A DNA stretch of 64,000 bases from Dermacentor variabilis (GCF_050947875.1 NC_134568.1:201119043-201183042), one strand, 5' to 3'; positions 11,465-23,647 are shown, numbered from the stretch's first letter. Translations and numbers: made by a program. The notes: a model not told the origin generated them from the letters alone.

Positions 11465-11472
11465 GTTGTAAG
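11465..11472. repeat. hAT target-site duplication, right copy
   Basis: GTTGTAAG, identical to 9732-9739. Confidence 0.85.
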
Positions 11473-11574
11473 CAATCAGCCCGCGCTTATTTCACTCCTG
11501 AGTGGAAACGTATAACCCGACGTATAACTACACACAGTTTAGAGAAGAGTCGTCAGAACCGACGTGCTGTATAA

Positions 11575-11946
11575 AATACGTTATTTTTGATCAATTATCT
11601 CCCATTATCGCCTAAAGGGGGAATCTAGTGCGCAGCTCTTTAAAAGCACGAAACTTGCCAAAGCATAATGGGGCCTCGTTATTAATTTTAGTACTCGCAA
11701 AAACGATTTAACTCTCTTTGATGCGACTTTCTTTCGCCTTTTATGTCTATATGTTCATGTGAGGCAGGACTGTGTGCTGTGGATGTTACGCCCTAGGACG
11801 TTGTTTCCTTCCTTGCTATATATTCTTTCTGCTATGCGAAAAGGAGTAGCCATTACCATTATAGGGTGATTACAACTTTCTTTTATTTTCATTTCAATAA
11901 GAAAAGTCGCAGTTTCGCCCGAAGGCAAATCATCGATTGCGATAGC
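11575..11946 (+). repeat. Dispersed repeat Y, copy A, left part
   Basis: Matches the reverse complement of about 23350-23647: shared blocks include TCCCATTATCG, GCAGCTCTTTAA, CTCGTTATTAATTTTAG, GAGGCAGGACTGTGTGCTG and CATTATAGGGTG. It is separated from its continuation at 13866-14500 by a LINE insertion. The family is not one I can name and shows no coding motif. Confidence 0.75.
11941..11946. repeat. Target-site duplication of LINE, left copy
   Basis: GATAGC, repeated at 13866-13871. In repeat Y copy B the corresponding site occurs once (TGATAGCAAATTAG in sense), which supports a duplication on insertion. Confidence 0.65.
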
Positions 11947-13865
11947 AGAGAGAGAGAAAGAGAGAGAGAGATGAAGGGGAAAGGCAGGGAGGTTAACCAG
12001 ATATTAGTCTCCGGTTTACTACCCTACACTGGGGTTGGGGATAGGGGTTAGAAAGAGGACAGAGAGGAAAGGGTAAAAAATGCACACACAGAGACACACG
12101 AAGGTCGTTCCAGTTAGAGACGTTCACGAAGGGCGGTAGATCGCAAGAAGCGCAGTAGCGCTTGCACGGCCTTCTGTGATGTTAGGTGTCGATGGTGTAG
12201 AATTCCTTCTTCCGATAGTGGTCGATCGTCCAGCTGGTTGGGTTCGTGGCGAAGGGATTCTTTCTGTGGACTGTACTGCGGGAAGTAGCACAAAATATGG
12301 CCAATCGATTCTTCATGGCCGCAGTGGTCACAGGTTGTGGTGTCGGCCAACCCTATGCGGAAAGCATAGGCTTTGGTAAAAGCAACGCCCAACCACAGTC
12401 GATACAAAAGCGTGGCGTTTCCACGGCGAAGCTTTGATGGGACTCGAAGGCTTAATGTGGGATCAAGGGAGTATATAGCCCGGAATTCCTGAAATGTGGT
12501 TCATTCCACTGCGACGTGGTGCACTGGCGAGCAAGCAGGTGGAGCTTACGTGCTGCGTCAGTTCTAGAAAGTGGTATTGGTACATGGTGGTCCTCAGTAT
12601 GGGCTGAATGGGCAGATTGATCGGCCCGTTCATTGCCGATGATCCCGTAGGGACTTGGAAGCCATTGGAAAGTTATTTCATGGCTTGCATCACTTATACG
12701 GTGCATCGTCTCTGCAATTTGAAATACTAGCTGTTTGTGCGGTCCGCGTCGTAAATGTGACAGTAGAGACTGCAGTGCCACCTTTGGAACACAGAAGATC
12801 GTCCACTTGTGTGGGGGTTCATCACCGATGTAATCAAGGGAAGTAAAGAGCGCTGCGAGCTCTGCTGCCGTCGATGATCTCGCGTGAGTCATCTTAAATT
12901 TGATGGTTGTAACTTTCGCTGGTATCACAATTGCCGCAGCGGAGATGTTTGACAGGATCCATCAGTGTAGATATGCGTAGAGTCACGGTAGTTCTCTTAC
13001 AAAAGTAGTAACGTGAGCTGTTTAAGGGCTGTTGAGATCAGCTATTTTCGTGATGCCAGGTATTGGCAGGTTGATTTTTTGCTGAGCGAGACACCATGGA
13101 GGAATCGAAGGTCTCGCAGCAGGAATGAAACAAGCTGGCAATTATTCACCATGTGCGGTTATCGTTTGGCTGAAAGAGGTGCGAGGTCTCTCCGCCGGTA
13201 GACAGGCTAGGTGGTAGGGAGGAGTCCTGGCAAGATGCCTTATATGGGCCCTAAGCGCTTCAATTTCAATGTGGGTCTTGACAAAGCGGTATCTAGTGAT
13301 TGCTATATTCGCCACTGTTGATGCACTCTGATGCAGACCTAGACAGAACCGGAGCGCTTGAGCCTGAACACTTTGTATTGTGCGTAGATTCAGTTTGCCT
13401 GTGTTGGTTGTTGCTGGCAAGCTGTACCGCAAAAAGCCGAGAAAAAGCACCCTGTATAGTATTAGCATAGCACTTGTCGACATTCCCCAAGTCTTGCCAG
13501 TGAAAAACTTGAACAGGTGACAGATGCCTGTCAACCGTTTTTTCACGTATACGTGAGGGTTCCATGACAAGTCCCTGTCGATTAAGATACCTAGAAACTT
13601 GTAAGATCTAACATATGGTATTCTTTTGCCATTTATCATTACACTGTAGTTTGTCATGGGTTTGCGCGTAAGTGGCACTAGCGCGCATTTCCCGGAGGCA
13701 ATTTCCAGGCCTCAATTACGGAGGTAGATAGCAGTTTAGGTGGCAGCTCTCTGAATTCTCGCTCGCAACTGTAGGCGTGTCATTGCAGACGTCCATATGC
13801 AGATGTCATCCGCGTACACTGATCGCCTGACTGTGCTTGGCACGTGCTCAAGGAGAGAAATTAGG
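11947..13865 (-). mobile_element. 5'-truncated RNase H-bearing LINE inserted in repeat Y
   Basis: The element lies between two GATAGC copies. Its sense strand is minus: it begins inside the RT palm at about 13865 and ends in a CT-rich tail at 11947-11975. The 3' UTR at about 11980-12110 contains the GTAGGGTAG, TGGTTAACCTCCCTGCC block also found at 2545, 24618 and 35185. Everything 5' of the palm motif (ORF1, endonuclease, RT fingers) is missing, as expected for incomplete target-primed reverse transcription. Confidence 0.85.
12114..13850 (-). pseudogene. RT-RNase H C-terminal half of I-group-type LINE ORF2
   Basis: On the minus strand the palm motif YADD is intact at 13805-13816. The thumb and connection region follows (13678-13142, with YKFLGILIDRDLSW and the conserved Y-R-x-L core), then an RNase H domain (12928-12452, SSTAAELAAL with the catalytic Glu and FQWLPSPYGIIGNERAD with the Asp). 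The end is a zinc-binding-like segment (12407-12114, CDHCGHEESIGHILC, ending ALRERL). Internal stops or frame changes near 13710, 13140, 12930 and 12410 split the frame. RNase H removes template RNA in this family. Inactive copy. Confidence 0.85.
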
Positions 13866-14500
13866 GATAGCAAATTAGTAGACAGCTATACGAAGTAAGG
13901 ATAGTAGTTTTATCGGCCGTATGAACTTGTAAACATTCGCTTATTAACTAAATTAAGAATCATGGTGTCACGCGCACAAGCAAACATTAACACATCTCAC
14001 TCGATGACCGCGGAAAATCAATGTCAGAACGGTGGAGTGAGGAAGCGCGGCAGCAGCAGCGAGCGATTTGGCCTTCGTGCTGCCTCTCGCTTCAACGCGA
14101 ACTTAGCGGCGAAATCACAGCGCACACGAAGCTGTGAGCCCTCGGCGCACCGAAACTCTTTACTCATCGCAGATCGTTTTCAAGATAGGGCCCGCGCGGC
14201 CGCGCGATATACGCAACAGCCGCCGGAGCAGAGCGCCCACCCCCCTCCCTCCATTCTCCCCGGTGCCATGCTCGCGACGGAAGACGGCGCGCTTCGTCCC
14301 CACTTTCTACCACTTTCCTTTCTTCCACGCGCGAGATTAAGCCGTCATCGTTGGCTCACTCTCGCGCGCTTTCACTCGCACGTGCAGCATACGGCGCGCG
14401 GTGAAAATGTTATCGCTCTTGGACTTTGTGCGAAACATCACGTCGACGGCAGAAATGCGCCTGGAGGGTCGACATAATTGCTATCGCAATAAAAAAGAAA
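13866..14500 (+). repeat. Dispersed repeat Y, copy A, right part
   Basis: Collinear with the reverse complement of 22645-23245. Shared blocks include AAATTAGTAGACAGC, TTTATCGGCCGTAT, CATGGTGTCACGCGCACAAG, AAGCGCGGCA and ATGCGCCTGGAG. Both copies end in TAATTGCTATCGCAATAAAAAA, so the right end is an A-rich tail. The middle is GC- and CpG-rich and yields long open frames on both strands that are not conserved between the copies. Confidence 0.8.
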
Positions 14501-16228
14501 AAGAGCCAGACAGATATAGGCAGACATCCGCGTTCACAATACAGTGTCGTCACGCACTCCCGCGTCCTAGTAGCATTCCGGAGGCCCTATTCCAACATAC
14601 CTGTTATAGTCTGACGCCCCCACAATTGACATCGTCTCAGTCGCCTGCGAAGACGGAACGCAGCGGCCAATCTATGGTCCACTTAACCGGGACAGCAGAA
14701 TGCTTGGAACGCAGTTCGCGCAAAGCATGAGAAATAAACGGGCTTCTTTTGTTTAACGCACAAGGGGTGGCATGCCGAGTGTTACGCAGTCCCGATCGAC
14801 TCTACACCTTTGGAAGGCTCGCGGACATTTCCAGGGTGGCTATCTGTCGTGGCAGTAGTAATGTTGCTCATTACGGCAGCCGGCGTTTGCCGCCCTGTCG
14901 CCTCTGTATTCTCATAGTTCTAAAGGACAGGAAAAAAATAGAGTTTATTTCATAAAAGGTGGGGAGGTTGGCTTGACGTATAAATACCCATAGTCTTCCT
15001 AACTTCACAGCAGTGTTAACTTAACGAGAAATTTGTTAAATGTATCAAGCTTTTAGTCACCTTAACGACCACATTGAGCAAGAAGAATATGGGGAACCGA
15101 TGGACTCGATTTTGATTAGAGGCAACAATACGAAGGAACGAGACAGTAAAGCCGGAAATATCATCCCCTGTGATTTCATTGGCTTTATTTTCTGTTTGCT
15201 TCGTTTAGTTGTAAGAACAACCTAATCATTTCTGGAGTACCTCTTAGTGACTTTTCTAGGCCTATATTTTTTTATATTTTTTAATAGGGGGTAAGATTAC
15301 CGTTTCAAATTTCGACCGTCCACTCGGAGTGGACAAGGAACGATAAAAAGAAAACTAAGAAAAGACGAAATCTCGAGCAAGTCATCATCAATTAGCGACT
15401 TCTCGCTAAAATTGGGGAGTGTTTTGGTCCCCGACCTGACTACTCCGTACAAAAATAATTTAACATTGCGGGGTTTCTTCTACGCAATCCCAGGATGCTG
15501 AAGCTCCGTGATGATCCGTCCACCACATAAAAGAAAAGTTATAAACAAAGATGCTGCATGCATTTCTCCTGATTGCACTCGCGCATCACGGTCGCAGCGA
15601 TAGCAACAATCCAGAGAGCCCGTAAAACTATATCTGTCAGTGTCGAAGTCCCGCTGCGCCGCAGCGTAGGCATTGCGCAGCTGGGACGCATGTAGTAAAA
15701 TATTAGCTGCAAGGAAATGGCGGTAACGATTCGCAGCATGTTCAGCAATCAATCGCGGTGCCACCGTCCTCCTGTGTCACAAGAGCCCGTGTCACCGAGT
15801 CCAGTTCGCCTGTATGCACGCAGCGAGCGTATACATGTTCGAGCGCGACGTTACTTGACGTGCGCATCCGGATTTCCAGCACATAACTGCTAAACACAGT
15901 AGAACAAAAAGCGCACATAGTCTAGTAGGCTACTTTCATAAATCAATGTATTTTTCGGTTACTCTTGTATACTTTTCTCTTCTTCCAAGGTTATTTGCAG
16001 CGTGTAAACTCGGCGACGTGTGGATTTTAGCTGCCAAGCGCGCCTTATTGTAGTGCATCCTGGCACGTATCCTTATCTTCTCAGCCGCCGCGCCTTCGTC
16101 CTCCAGCCACACAACGTCATATTTTTTTTTTTTTTTACCGCGAACATGGTGAAGGACAGTACGTAATAGTGGCTTGTTGGGCTAGTTGGTACGTTGTTAT
16201 ACTAGGAGTATGCGAGCAAAGAAAAAGA
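14501..16228. other. No gene seen
   Basis: Unassigned sequence. At about 15085-15130 there is a short match (GGGGAACCGATGGACTCG) to tick SINE-associated sequence; otherwise no motif. Open frames at 14401-14730 and 15480-15764 have no family resemblance. Confidence 0.45.
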
Positions 16229-16320
16229 AAAAAAATCGAGAGGCAGACATAGACATCGCGACAGGAAGGTGGCAGCCACCGTCCTGACGCTTTGTCTATG
16301 TCTGCCTCTCGTTTTTTTTT
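16229..16320. repeat. Hairpin inverted repeat
   Basis: CGAGAGGCAGACATAGACA at 16237-16255 pairs with its reverse complement at about 16293-16311. The arms extend into poly-A and poly-T on the outside, with a ~38-nt loop. A foldback-type sequence of unknown family. Confidence 0.8.
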
Positions 16321-16389
16321 TTCCCCGTTTTCAAGTTTGCCGGTTTTGTCTAGCCTCGCACGCTACCGGGAGGGCACACACTTGCGCAA

Positions 16390-16390
<1 letters not shown>

Positions 16391-16466
<76 letters not shown>
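16391..16466. repeat. (TTA)n microsatellite
   Basis: About 25 perfect TTA units followed by TCG-type trinucleotides to 16485. Confidence 0.97.
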
Positions 16467-16485
16467 CGTCGTCGTCATCGTCGTC

Positions 16486-17829
16486 TTATATAGTCAATGG
16501 CTGGGTACTTTCCCCTCCGTTTCCGACGTCCCTGACGTGTTCTTCACTATAGGACATCTTGTCAATCTAGTTTCTGCATTTCCGCCAACAATATCAACCG
16601 CGCAAATAAACATCAACACAAGCAGGCAAGGACACGATGAACACCTTGTCAATGCGCCCTGTCTTTGTGTCCTTGCGTGATGCGTGGTCTTTTGCACCAC
16701 TGATTGTGTTAACGGCCAGTGCAGCGTACACAATTTCACACCGTGTTCTGAACATGACACAGCATTTAATGGAATCATATGAGGTCAAAGAACATACGCT
16801 GGGAAATTACCTGTTCTTACTTTTACTGAGCTGTAAAACTCACTACAGATTAAATTTGCAATAAGGAAAAAAGAAACGAAACACCATGACCTCGAGAGTG
16901 ACGCTGGCTAACACTCCCCATAGGCCAGGATATAAACACATGTACACAAATAGACGAGAATGTGTACGAAAGGAGAGCCGTTGCCGCACCGCATGCTTCG
17001 TGCGGAGTTTGTAGCCTTCTCCCTCGTTCTCTCCCCCGCCCCCCGCAACCCACCCCTTATTTCCGGTGCCAGAAGCTGTTTCTTTTTTTCTTGTACTTTC
17101 ATTTGCGCTTTCTTTATCGAGAATATGAAGCTTATCGCACATCTATGTCTGATGCATAATTAAGCCCACAATTCAACAAAATATAAAAGCTGTTAATTTC
17201 CTATGTGCTGTCCTTGGCTTCGCTGTCTGACAGCTCTATATGGGATGCTTTTTTATAGCTGCACAAACATCTTAAAATTAAAGTAAGATAAATAACGCTG
17301 ACCGTATGTTTACCATTCGACAGTTTTTCAGGGTGATAGCCTCCAGATAAGGGGTAAATTGCACAGTGTGTAATGAAAACAGTTGCCACGATCAACTTTA
17401 ATTATTGATTCGAGCAGTTCGAAGCCCTTGCTTTACTTTATCTAACCGAACGACGAAGTGTTGAATAGAGAAGTTGTGGTGAGGGCTACGGGAACGGTTT
17501 ATTTCACTTCCACGGGCTCGCTGAAATTAAAACGAACTTTTAAAAATAACTGTGACATCGATTAATGACTGCGAGCGGCAGTTAGGAGCCCTCAACCCTT
17601 CGACACGTTGAGAGACTTCTCCTTGAGAATCTTTCATGATCGCTGTATTAAACGTTAGCGACAAAAGTGCGATCGTCATGCCGTCGTCTTGTCGTCGTCG
17701 CACTGCTACCACTGTACGCTCTCTGAACTGCAGGAAGATAGTTGCGGCAAAAATACGCGACATTTTTCTCACTGAGCAAATGCAACCTTCGTCCTCATAG
17801 TTTCTTTCTTTCCCCCAATAGCGTAGCGC
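16486..17829. other. No gene seen
   Basis: A small palindrome (GCAAGGACAC near 16626 and GTGTCCTTGC near 16667) is present. No protein family is recognisable in any frame. Confidence 0.45.
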
Positions 17830-18400
17830 ACTAGTATATGCGAAGCGCGAAAGTCGCGCCGGAGGAATTGTGTTAGACAGCCGCCATCAGCATGACCCGG
17901 CGAGCGTCAGACCCACATGCCGAGTCCGAATAACGGTCCTTTGTTTCTGCGCCGCTACGAGGCTGGCACGGTGACGGCGTCGCGAGTGCGCGCAGTCGCT
18001 CACCTCGCTCTGGAGCGAGTCCGACTGCACGTCTTGAAAAGGCGCCGCATCACTCCTCGCTCCGGAAACGGTGGGGTGACCTCGTGCGTTGCGCAACCAC
18101 GGCGGCCACTGCAGGACAAACCGGCTGTCGAGCGATCGAACGACACGCTTTCCCCGTCGAGGCGCCTGGCATAACACGCGCGCTTCGCGTCAAGTCAATA
18201 AGGACGAGCCGCCTACACGAAGGCGTGTTTACCTTCTGCCGACGGATATTGAAGCGTTGTCGACAATAACGACGCTTCCCAGATAATACGCACAGTCTGA
18301 ATCACGCTCGTCTAGAGACTAGAGTGGTGGCGTGGCCGGCTGCTGGCTGCGCCAGCGTCCGCAGTTGCTGCCTCGCGGTAGCTGCTGGGCTCCACATATA
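17830..18400. other. CpG-rich segment
   Basis: This ~570-bp stretch is conspicuously CpG-dense in an otherwise AT-leaning region. It could be a promoter-associated or decayed GC-rich repeat segment. It matches no other part of the window. Open frames on both strands here are expected from composition. No start site or exon can be supported. Confidence 0.35.
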
Positions 18401-19869
18401 TGTTCGCCGTGCGATTGGGACCTAGCACGCGGCATGACCATGCGTTGTCTTACAGCGGCGTCGGCGTGTGCTTTTTCTTTTCGAAATATGACGGCGAGAT
18501 CAGCCGACTGACCATTCTAGCGAAGTGTGATTCAGACTGTACTTTCGGTATGCGTGCGATGGGAAGATATGGGTTCGTACACCACCTGTGGTCAGTTGTA
18601 TGTTGCGCAACTGGCCTCTTATGTTGTACAGGAGTTACAACATAACAAGGTACACCGTTGCCCAATGACCGTACGAAAGTGGCTAGTAAAACTTCTTTCT
18701 TACTTGGAACTTTCCCTGCATGGGAGCCGTATACTTGAGACGCTTTAGACGAGTTGGTGGTCAATGAAACCTTAATGCATGAATTTTCTTGTGAAAAAAT
18801 TACACAAGCTTTTTATTAGACCAGATATGCCTGAACCAACTTCACTTTTCTAATGAAACGCTTGGTTGCAAATTTAGGAGCAAAAAATTGTCGCGTATCA
18901 TTTATGATACACCGTGCGGTGGCGTTTCTTTGCTTTTCCTTTTTCTTTTTAACCATGCAAAAAGACATTTGAATTGCAGAAAACTTGCAAACAATATCAC
19001 AACGATCGAAAAACTTGACACGTTGCTTTAAGAGATGGAGCGTATTTCTCACAGCTCCAGCTAGCACACGTTTTATTAAATTTTGATGGCCTCATCCTTG
19101 ATTGACTGATTGATACCTTCAATATCTAGGCCGGATCATTTTAAGACCTTGGTTTCATGTTCATTTTTTCTTTGCATAGACTTTATGAGTTTCGCGCAAA
19201 CCGAAATAAAACCTTCTACCTCTCCTTCCGAGACTTTCTTGCTTATTCTATTGTTATTAGCTCCTGGAACATGGTAGGCTCCACGCTATCTTCATCGCAA
19301 TTACTGCTGGCATTTTCATTTTCTTACCTTTTCTGCCCAAATAATGGTTCTAAGAAAAAGTTTAGCTCGTGCAAATAATAAATTTTGCCAGCAGATTTGT
19401 TTTCTGTCAGCAAATTTGAGAGAATGTATATCTCTACCGTCCTCCACGAAACAACCCATAACTGCATGCCGCATCATACATGATACAGCAATCAATGCTT
19501 GCCTCACAAAACCACCCGAATGTATTTCGCAATCGAAATTTCATAGTAGGCTAATAAAGAGTAAATGAACACCCTGATATTTTTTGTGTGCCGATTTCAA
19601 ATGTAGAAATTCTCGAAGTAACCGCTTTACTTAAAAACTTATTCCACGCTGTGTGACGAGCGGCCGCCATGTATTTTTGTAAACTCAGTTATTATTTTAA
19701 GTGCTAAAGTCGCTGTGTATTTCATTGTTAGAGAGGCTATAGATTCCTGGTGAATATATAGGATTTTTCCCCCTTTTCGATTCTGTTATGCTATAGAAGA
19801 AGTTATTCTAAGCGCATCATACATGATCCGTCATGTAAGGCGCTAATTCATTTTTCTTTTTTTCTTTTT
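18401..19869. other. No gene seen
   Basis: AT-rich. The motif CATCATACATGATAC-like recurs near 18897, 19472 and 19818 and may be a dispersed short motif. No coding evidence. Confidence 0.45.
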
Positions 19870-20930
19870 TTTGCAACGCAGGACAGACGGGAACAAAACA
19901 CGAGAACACACGCCACGGGCGCTGACTAACAACTGAGGATTTAGTGTGCGCTGAGTGGCATGTACAAATGTCACATGTCGAGACACAGGAATGAACAAAG
20001 AAATCAAAAGATAAAAGTGCATGGTATATCGAGACTGATTTTGCAACCGCGGAAAAAAGTTAACTATTCACTTGCAGCAAACCAAGTTCTTCGTCCAATA
20101 AAACGCTCCTTCTTAGGATATTTTCCACTTCCATAATTTCGAGCGTTATCTTGTCCTCACTTCTCCTACAATTAAGTTTTTTGTTTTTTTTCAAACAGTG
20201 GCATGCAGCGGCAACCTTCTGTTCCAGGGTTGTTTTGGCTTGTGATGTCAGGTAAATATCGCTCGGAAAAGACAGGGTTCAGCGAGCCTATGCAGATTCC
20301 CTCGCTATGGATGAAAACTTATTCAATTCAAGAAACGAAGGTGGACTGAATATATGTGCACAGTAATTCGAGAAAGGCACCGACGCTTTCATTGGACATA
20401 TCTTGAAACCAGGCTGCTCCGTAGGCCTGAATGCACTCACTGACACAGGACAACAGCTTATCATGTGCGATGGACTATAATACAAATCCTTTATGCCGAC
20501 TGAACAAGCTAAAACTCTCGAGCATGCCACATTCTCGAAGAAATCAATGACCCATCCCAATTTCCTCACCTGAAAAGAATCGTCAGTAGATGAAACATCC
20601 AGGCGGTTCTGTAAAAACTTCGCGAGACCATTTTACATGTTCCCACCTTCCTAACAAAAATTCCCAAGGGATTGTCAATGTTGCGTGTTTTTGCATGACA
20701 ATCCAATCTTAACTTCTTGAAAGGGCCAAAGAAACCAGTCTGTCTATCCTTTTTGTTTCTTTTTTAACTATTTCGAGGCTGACTTCAGGGCACATTTCAA
20801 AGCATGACAAAACTGCTAACACTCTATTAGTAAGCGTGTCCCTCGACTAAGCGAATTCCTCGTCAGCAGCTAAAAAGGACAAGACGTTCTTCTTTAGGTA
20901 AGCAACATTTTTACATGGTAGTCTTCTGGA
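19870..20930 (-). mobile_element. Decayed Penelope-like element fragment
   Basis: Minus-strand translation of about 20930-20250 gives an RT related to the Penelope element at 28108-31290. In order there are an HDKLLSCVSECIQAYG block (counterpart of the FYSIPQDILL region), a FLELLCTYIQSTFVS block and GICIGS (counterpart of GVCIGSC). Stops lie among them. The 3' part near 19875-19930 (GCGCTGACTAACAACTGAGG) resembles the terminal repeat of the other Penelope copy (GCGCGGAACTTCAACTAAG). Too many stops for function. The match is by eye and is the least obvious element in this part of the window. Confidence 0.7.
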
Positions 20931-21656
20931 GGTCGACTTATACCAAGCCCAAACGTCGAGTTCCTCGGAGTCTCAAATCCTGCCTCATTAGTGCCAGGAG
21001 CTCGTGAGGCTACTCCTCTCTGACTGAACAGCAAACTTGGGCCATAGGGTCTGCTCCGAAAGGAATCGAGTGGAACTGTTTATGCAGCAGCACAAGCCCA
21101 TGTCATGGTGACATGAGTTCATCTTCCGTCTTGATCCAAGAAAACGACCTAGGTGGTTGAGCCGAATCTGCTACAGGGTGCTTCGATAGTGCCGCGCACG
21201 TCTTTAGAATATGCTGTTGTAACTTAGGCCAAGGAATCTTGCGCAGTCATGCGGTGCGTGAGACGTGTGGCGCTAGCCCGCAAAGGGGACATCCTTGTCG
21301 CTGCTGCGCTGCAGCCCTAAGAATGAGACGGATGCTTTCCTCTCATTCACACAGTAAAAGTTGCATCAGCCGTGGTAACTGGCTTCTTTGGAACTGTATG
21401 GGTTAGATTCACCGGGCTTCACGTTCCAAAGCGACACATTCACCATGAGAGACGCTGTAGTGGAGTGCTGCAGACTAACCGAGCCCGGAAGCCTATGTTC
21501 AGCAGCAGCTAGAATGCCAAAGCCAGTGAGATATTGCGGCAGGTAATACCTGCCGGCGGCGATACATCTTTAAGAAACAAAGAATGCAGTGATATAGTGA
21601 AAGCAGAACATTCAATTAGCGCCATAAGCTGAAGTATGTAACAAAGGTCGTGTAAC
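20931..21656. other. No gene seen
   Basis: Unassigned sequence without recognisable motifs in either strand. Confidence 0.45.
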
Positions 21657-21905
21657 GAAGCTGGAGTAAAGTGAGTGAAGCTGGAGTCAAGTGAATGAAG
21701 CTGGAGTCAAGTGAGTGAAGATAGAGTAAAGTGAATGAAGCTGGAGTAAAGTGGATCAAGGTTGATTAAAGTGGACTACAAGGTGGATAAATGTTGGTAC
21801 AAATTAGAGCAAGGCGAATTATGATGGATTAAGGTTGGTTGGTACAAGTAAGAAGAAGGTGTATTAAGGTGGATTAAAGCGGATTAAGGTGGATTAAGGT
21901 AGAGT
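21657..21905. repeat. Minisatellite, 20-bp unit decaying to ~10-bp units
   Basis: Five to six units of GAAGCTGGAGTMAAGTGART (20 bp) from 21657 to about 21765 grade into GGTGGATTAA-type 10-bp units to 21905. Non-coding. Confidence 0.85.
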
Positions 21906-21959
21906 CGTGAAGGACACGTGACAAGGTATGACGTCACGTATTATGGACGTAACCAATTA

Positions 21960-22644
21960 ATTAGAGAAGTCAAAGTGCTTTCGCATTCAAATCAAGTAAG
22001 GATACTTAGGTGACTCAATTTTTATTCAGTAAGCAAACTGCAAAAGACACGGCGCTGCATTTTTTAAATTGAGACTGACCATACGATGAAAAAAAAGTAT
22101 CTGGCCAATGCAAAGTAAAAAAAAAAGCGAGAAAGAAAGAAAAGGAGAAATAATTTTAGTCTTAGGCATTCTTAAGCTAAGCGTCGCTTACGGTCCTCCC
22201 CGCTCACATTTCACTTGTTCAGGCATTGCGGAGAACAGTTGTTGATTTAACATTTCCATAAGCGCGTCTCTTCGACGTCAACTGCGCACGGTCACTCTGC
22301 AAAGGCTGAATCGGCTTGGTAGCATAGCGTGGACAGCGTTTTGCCCAGCTGGCTTTGCCTTCCGGTATCGCAATGAGCACTTTGCAAAAGCGCACAAAGC
22401 TAGTCTGAATGGACAGTTAACGTCGAGCTAAGAAGGTTCTTCCAAACCCTGACAAAACTGAGACCATGCGAGTCACGTTGGCCCCTGTTAAGCCGGATGG
22501 GGATGAAGCCATGAAACGGCGAAGCTGGCAAAGCCCAATATGACGCGACTGCGGCGATCATAATTGTGGCAACGGCTACAATGGTTTGAGAGTGTAGCTG
22601 CAGTAAACGTTCACTAGCTGACAAACACCCTCACTGCGAAGCAT
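21960..22644. other. No gene seen
   Basis: Unassigned. The frame at 22400-22624 (minus) has no family resemblance. The stretch just left of 22645 may be further repeat sequence attached to repeat Y. Confidence 0.4.
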
Positions 22645-23361
22645 TTTTTATTGCGATAGCAATTATATGGACACTCCAGGCGCATTTCCGCCGTCGCCGT
22701 GATCGCCATAAATTCAAGTGCGACAATATCGTCGCCGCGCGCCTATGCTGTATGTGCGAGTGAAAGCGTGCGAGGGTGAGCCGACGATGGTGGCTTAGTC
22801 TCGCGCGCGCAAGGGAGGACAGCGGGCAGGTAGCGCGCCGTCTTTCATCGCGCGCAAGACACCGGCGGGGGGGAGTGCAAAAGGTTAGAGGGCATTCTAC
22901 TCCGGTGGCCGTTGCGTATGGCGGGCCTCGCGGGCTCTATCTTGAAAGCGATCTGCGATGGGGAAAGAGTGCGCCGAGTGCTGATAGCTTCGTGTGCGCT
23001 GTGTTCCCGCCGCTTAGTTCGCGTTGAAGTGAAAGGCAGCACGAAGGTCAATTCGCTCGCTTCTGTTGCCGCGCTTCCTTACTCCAGCGCATTGACAGCC
23101 AGTGTGCACGGTCATCGAGGGACTTGCGTTCATGTTTTCTTGTGCGCGTGACACCATGATTGTTAATTTAGTTAGTATGACTATGCTTGTGTATACGGCC
23201 GATAAATCTACTATCCTTACTTTGCATAGCTGTCTACTAATTTGCTATCATATTGTATGCTTCGCCTTTAGGCTGAAACTGCGACGTTTTTTGATTGAAA
23301 TGAAAATAAAGTTGTAACACCCTATAATGGTGGTGACGGCTACTCTCTTTCGCATAGCAGA

Positions 23362-23428
<67 letters not shown>

Positions 23429-23647
23429 GAAAGGAAACAATGTCCTAGGGCCTAACATCCACAGCACACAGTCCTGCCTCACACGAACATATAGACATAA
23501 AAGGCGAAGGCAAATCGCACCACACATAGTTAAATCGTTTTTTCGAGTACTAAAATTAATAACGAGGCACCATTCTATTTTGTGAAGTTTCTTGCTGTTA
23601 AAGAGCTGCGTACTATATTACACCCCTTTTAGGCCGATAATGGGAGT
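22645..23647 (-). repeat. Dispersed repeat Y, copy B (uninterrupted)
   Basis: About 1 kb collinear with 11575-11946 plus 13866-14500 in reverse. It has an A-rich tail (as TTTTTTATTGCGATAGC on the + strand) at 22645 and contains an expanded TA microsatellite at 23366-23425 where copy A has only a short TATATA. It shows the LINE-free state of the site occupied in copy A. No coding motif; family unnamed. Confidence 0.8.
23366..23425. repeat. (TA)n microsatellite within repeat Y copy B
   Basis: About 30 TA units. The homologous place in copy A (about 11817) has only TATATATT, so the expansion happened after the copies separated. Confidence 0.95.

Noticed and set aside
13962..14477. 171-codon open frame
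   Set aside because: It lies in the CpG-rich core of repeat Y and is not conserved in the second copy.
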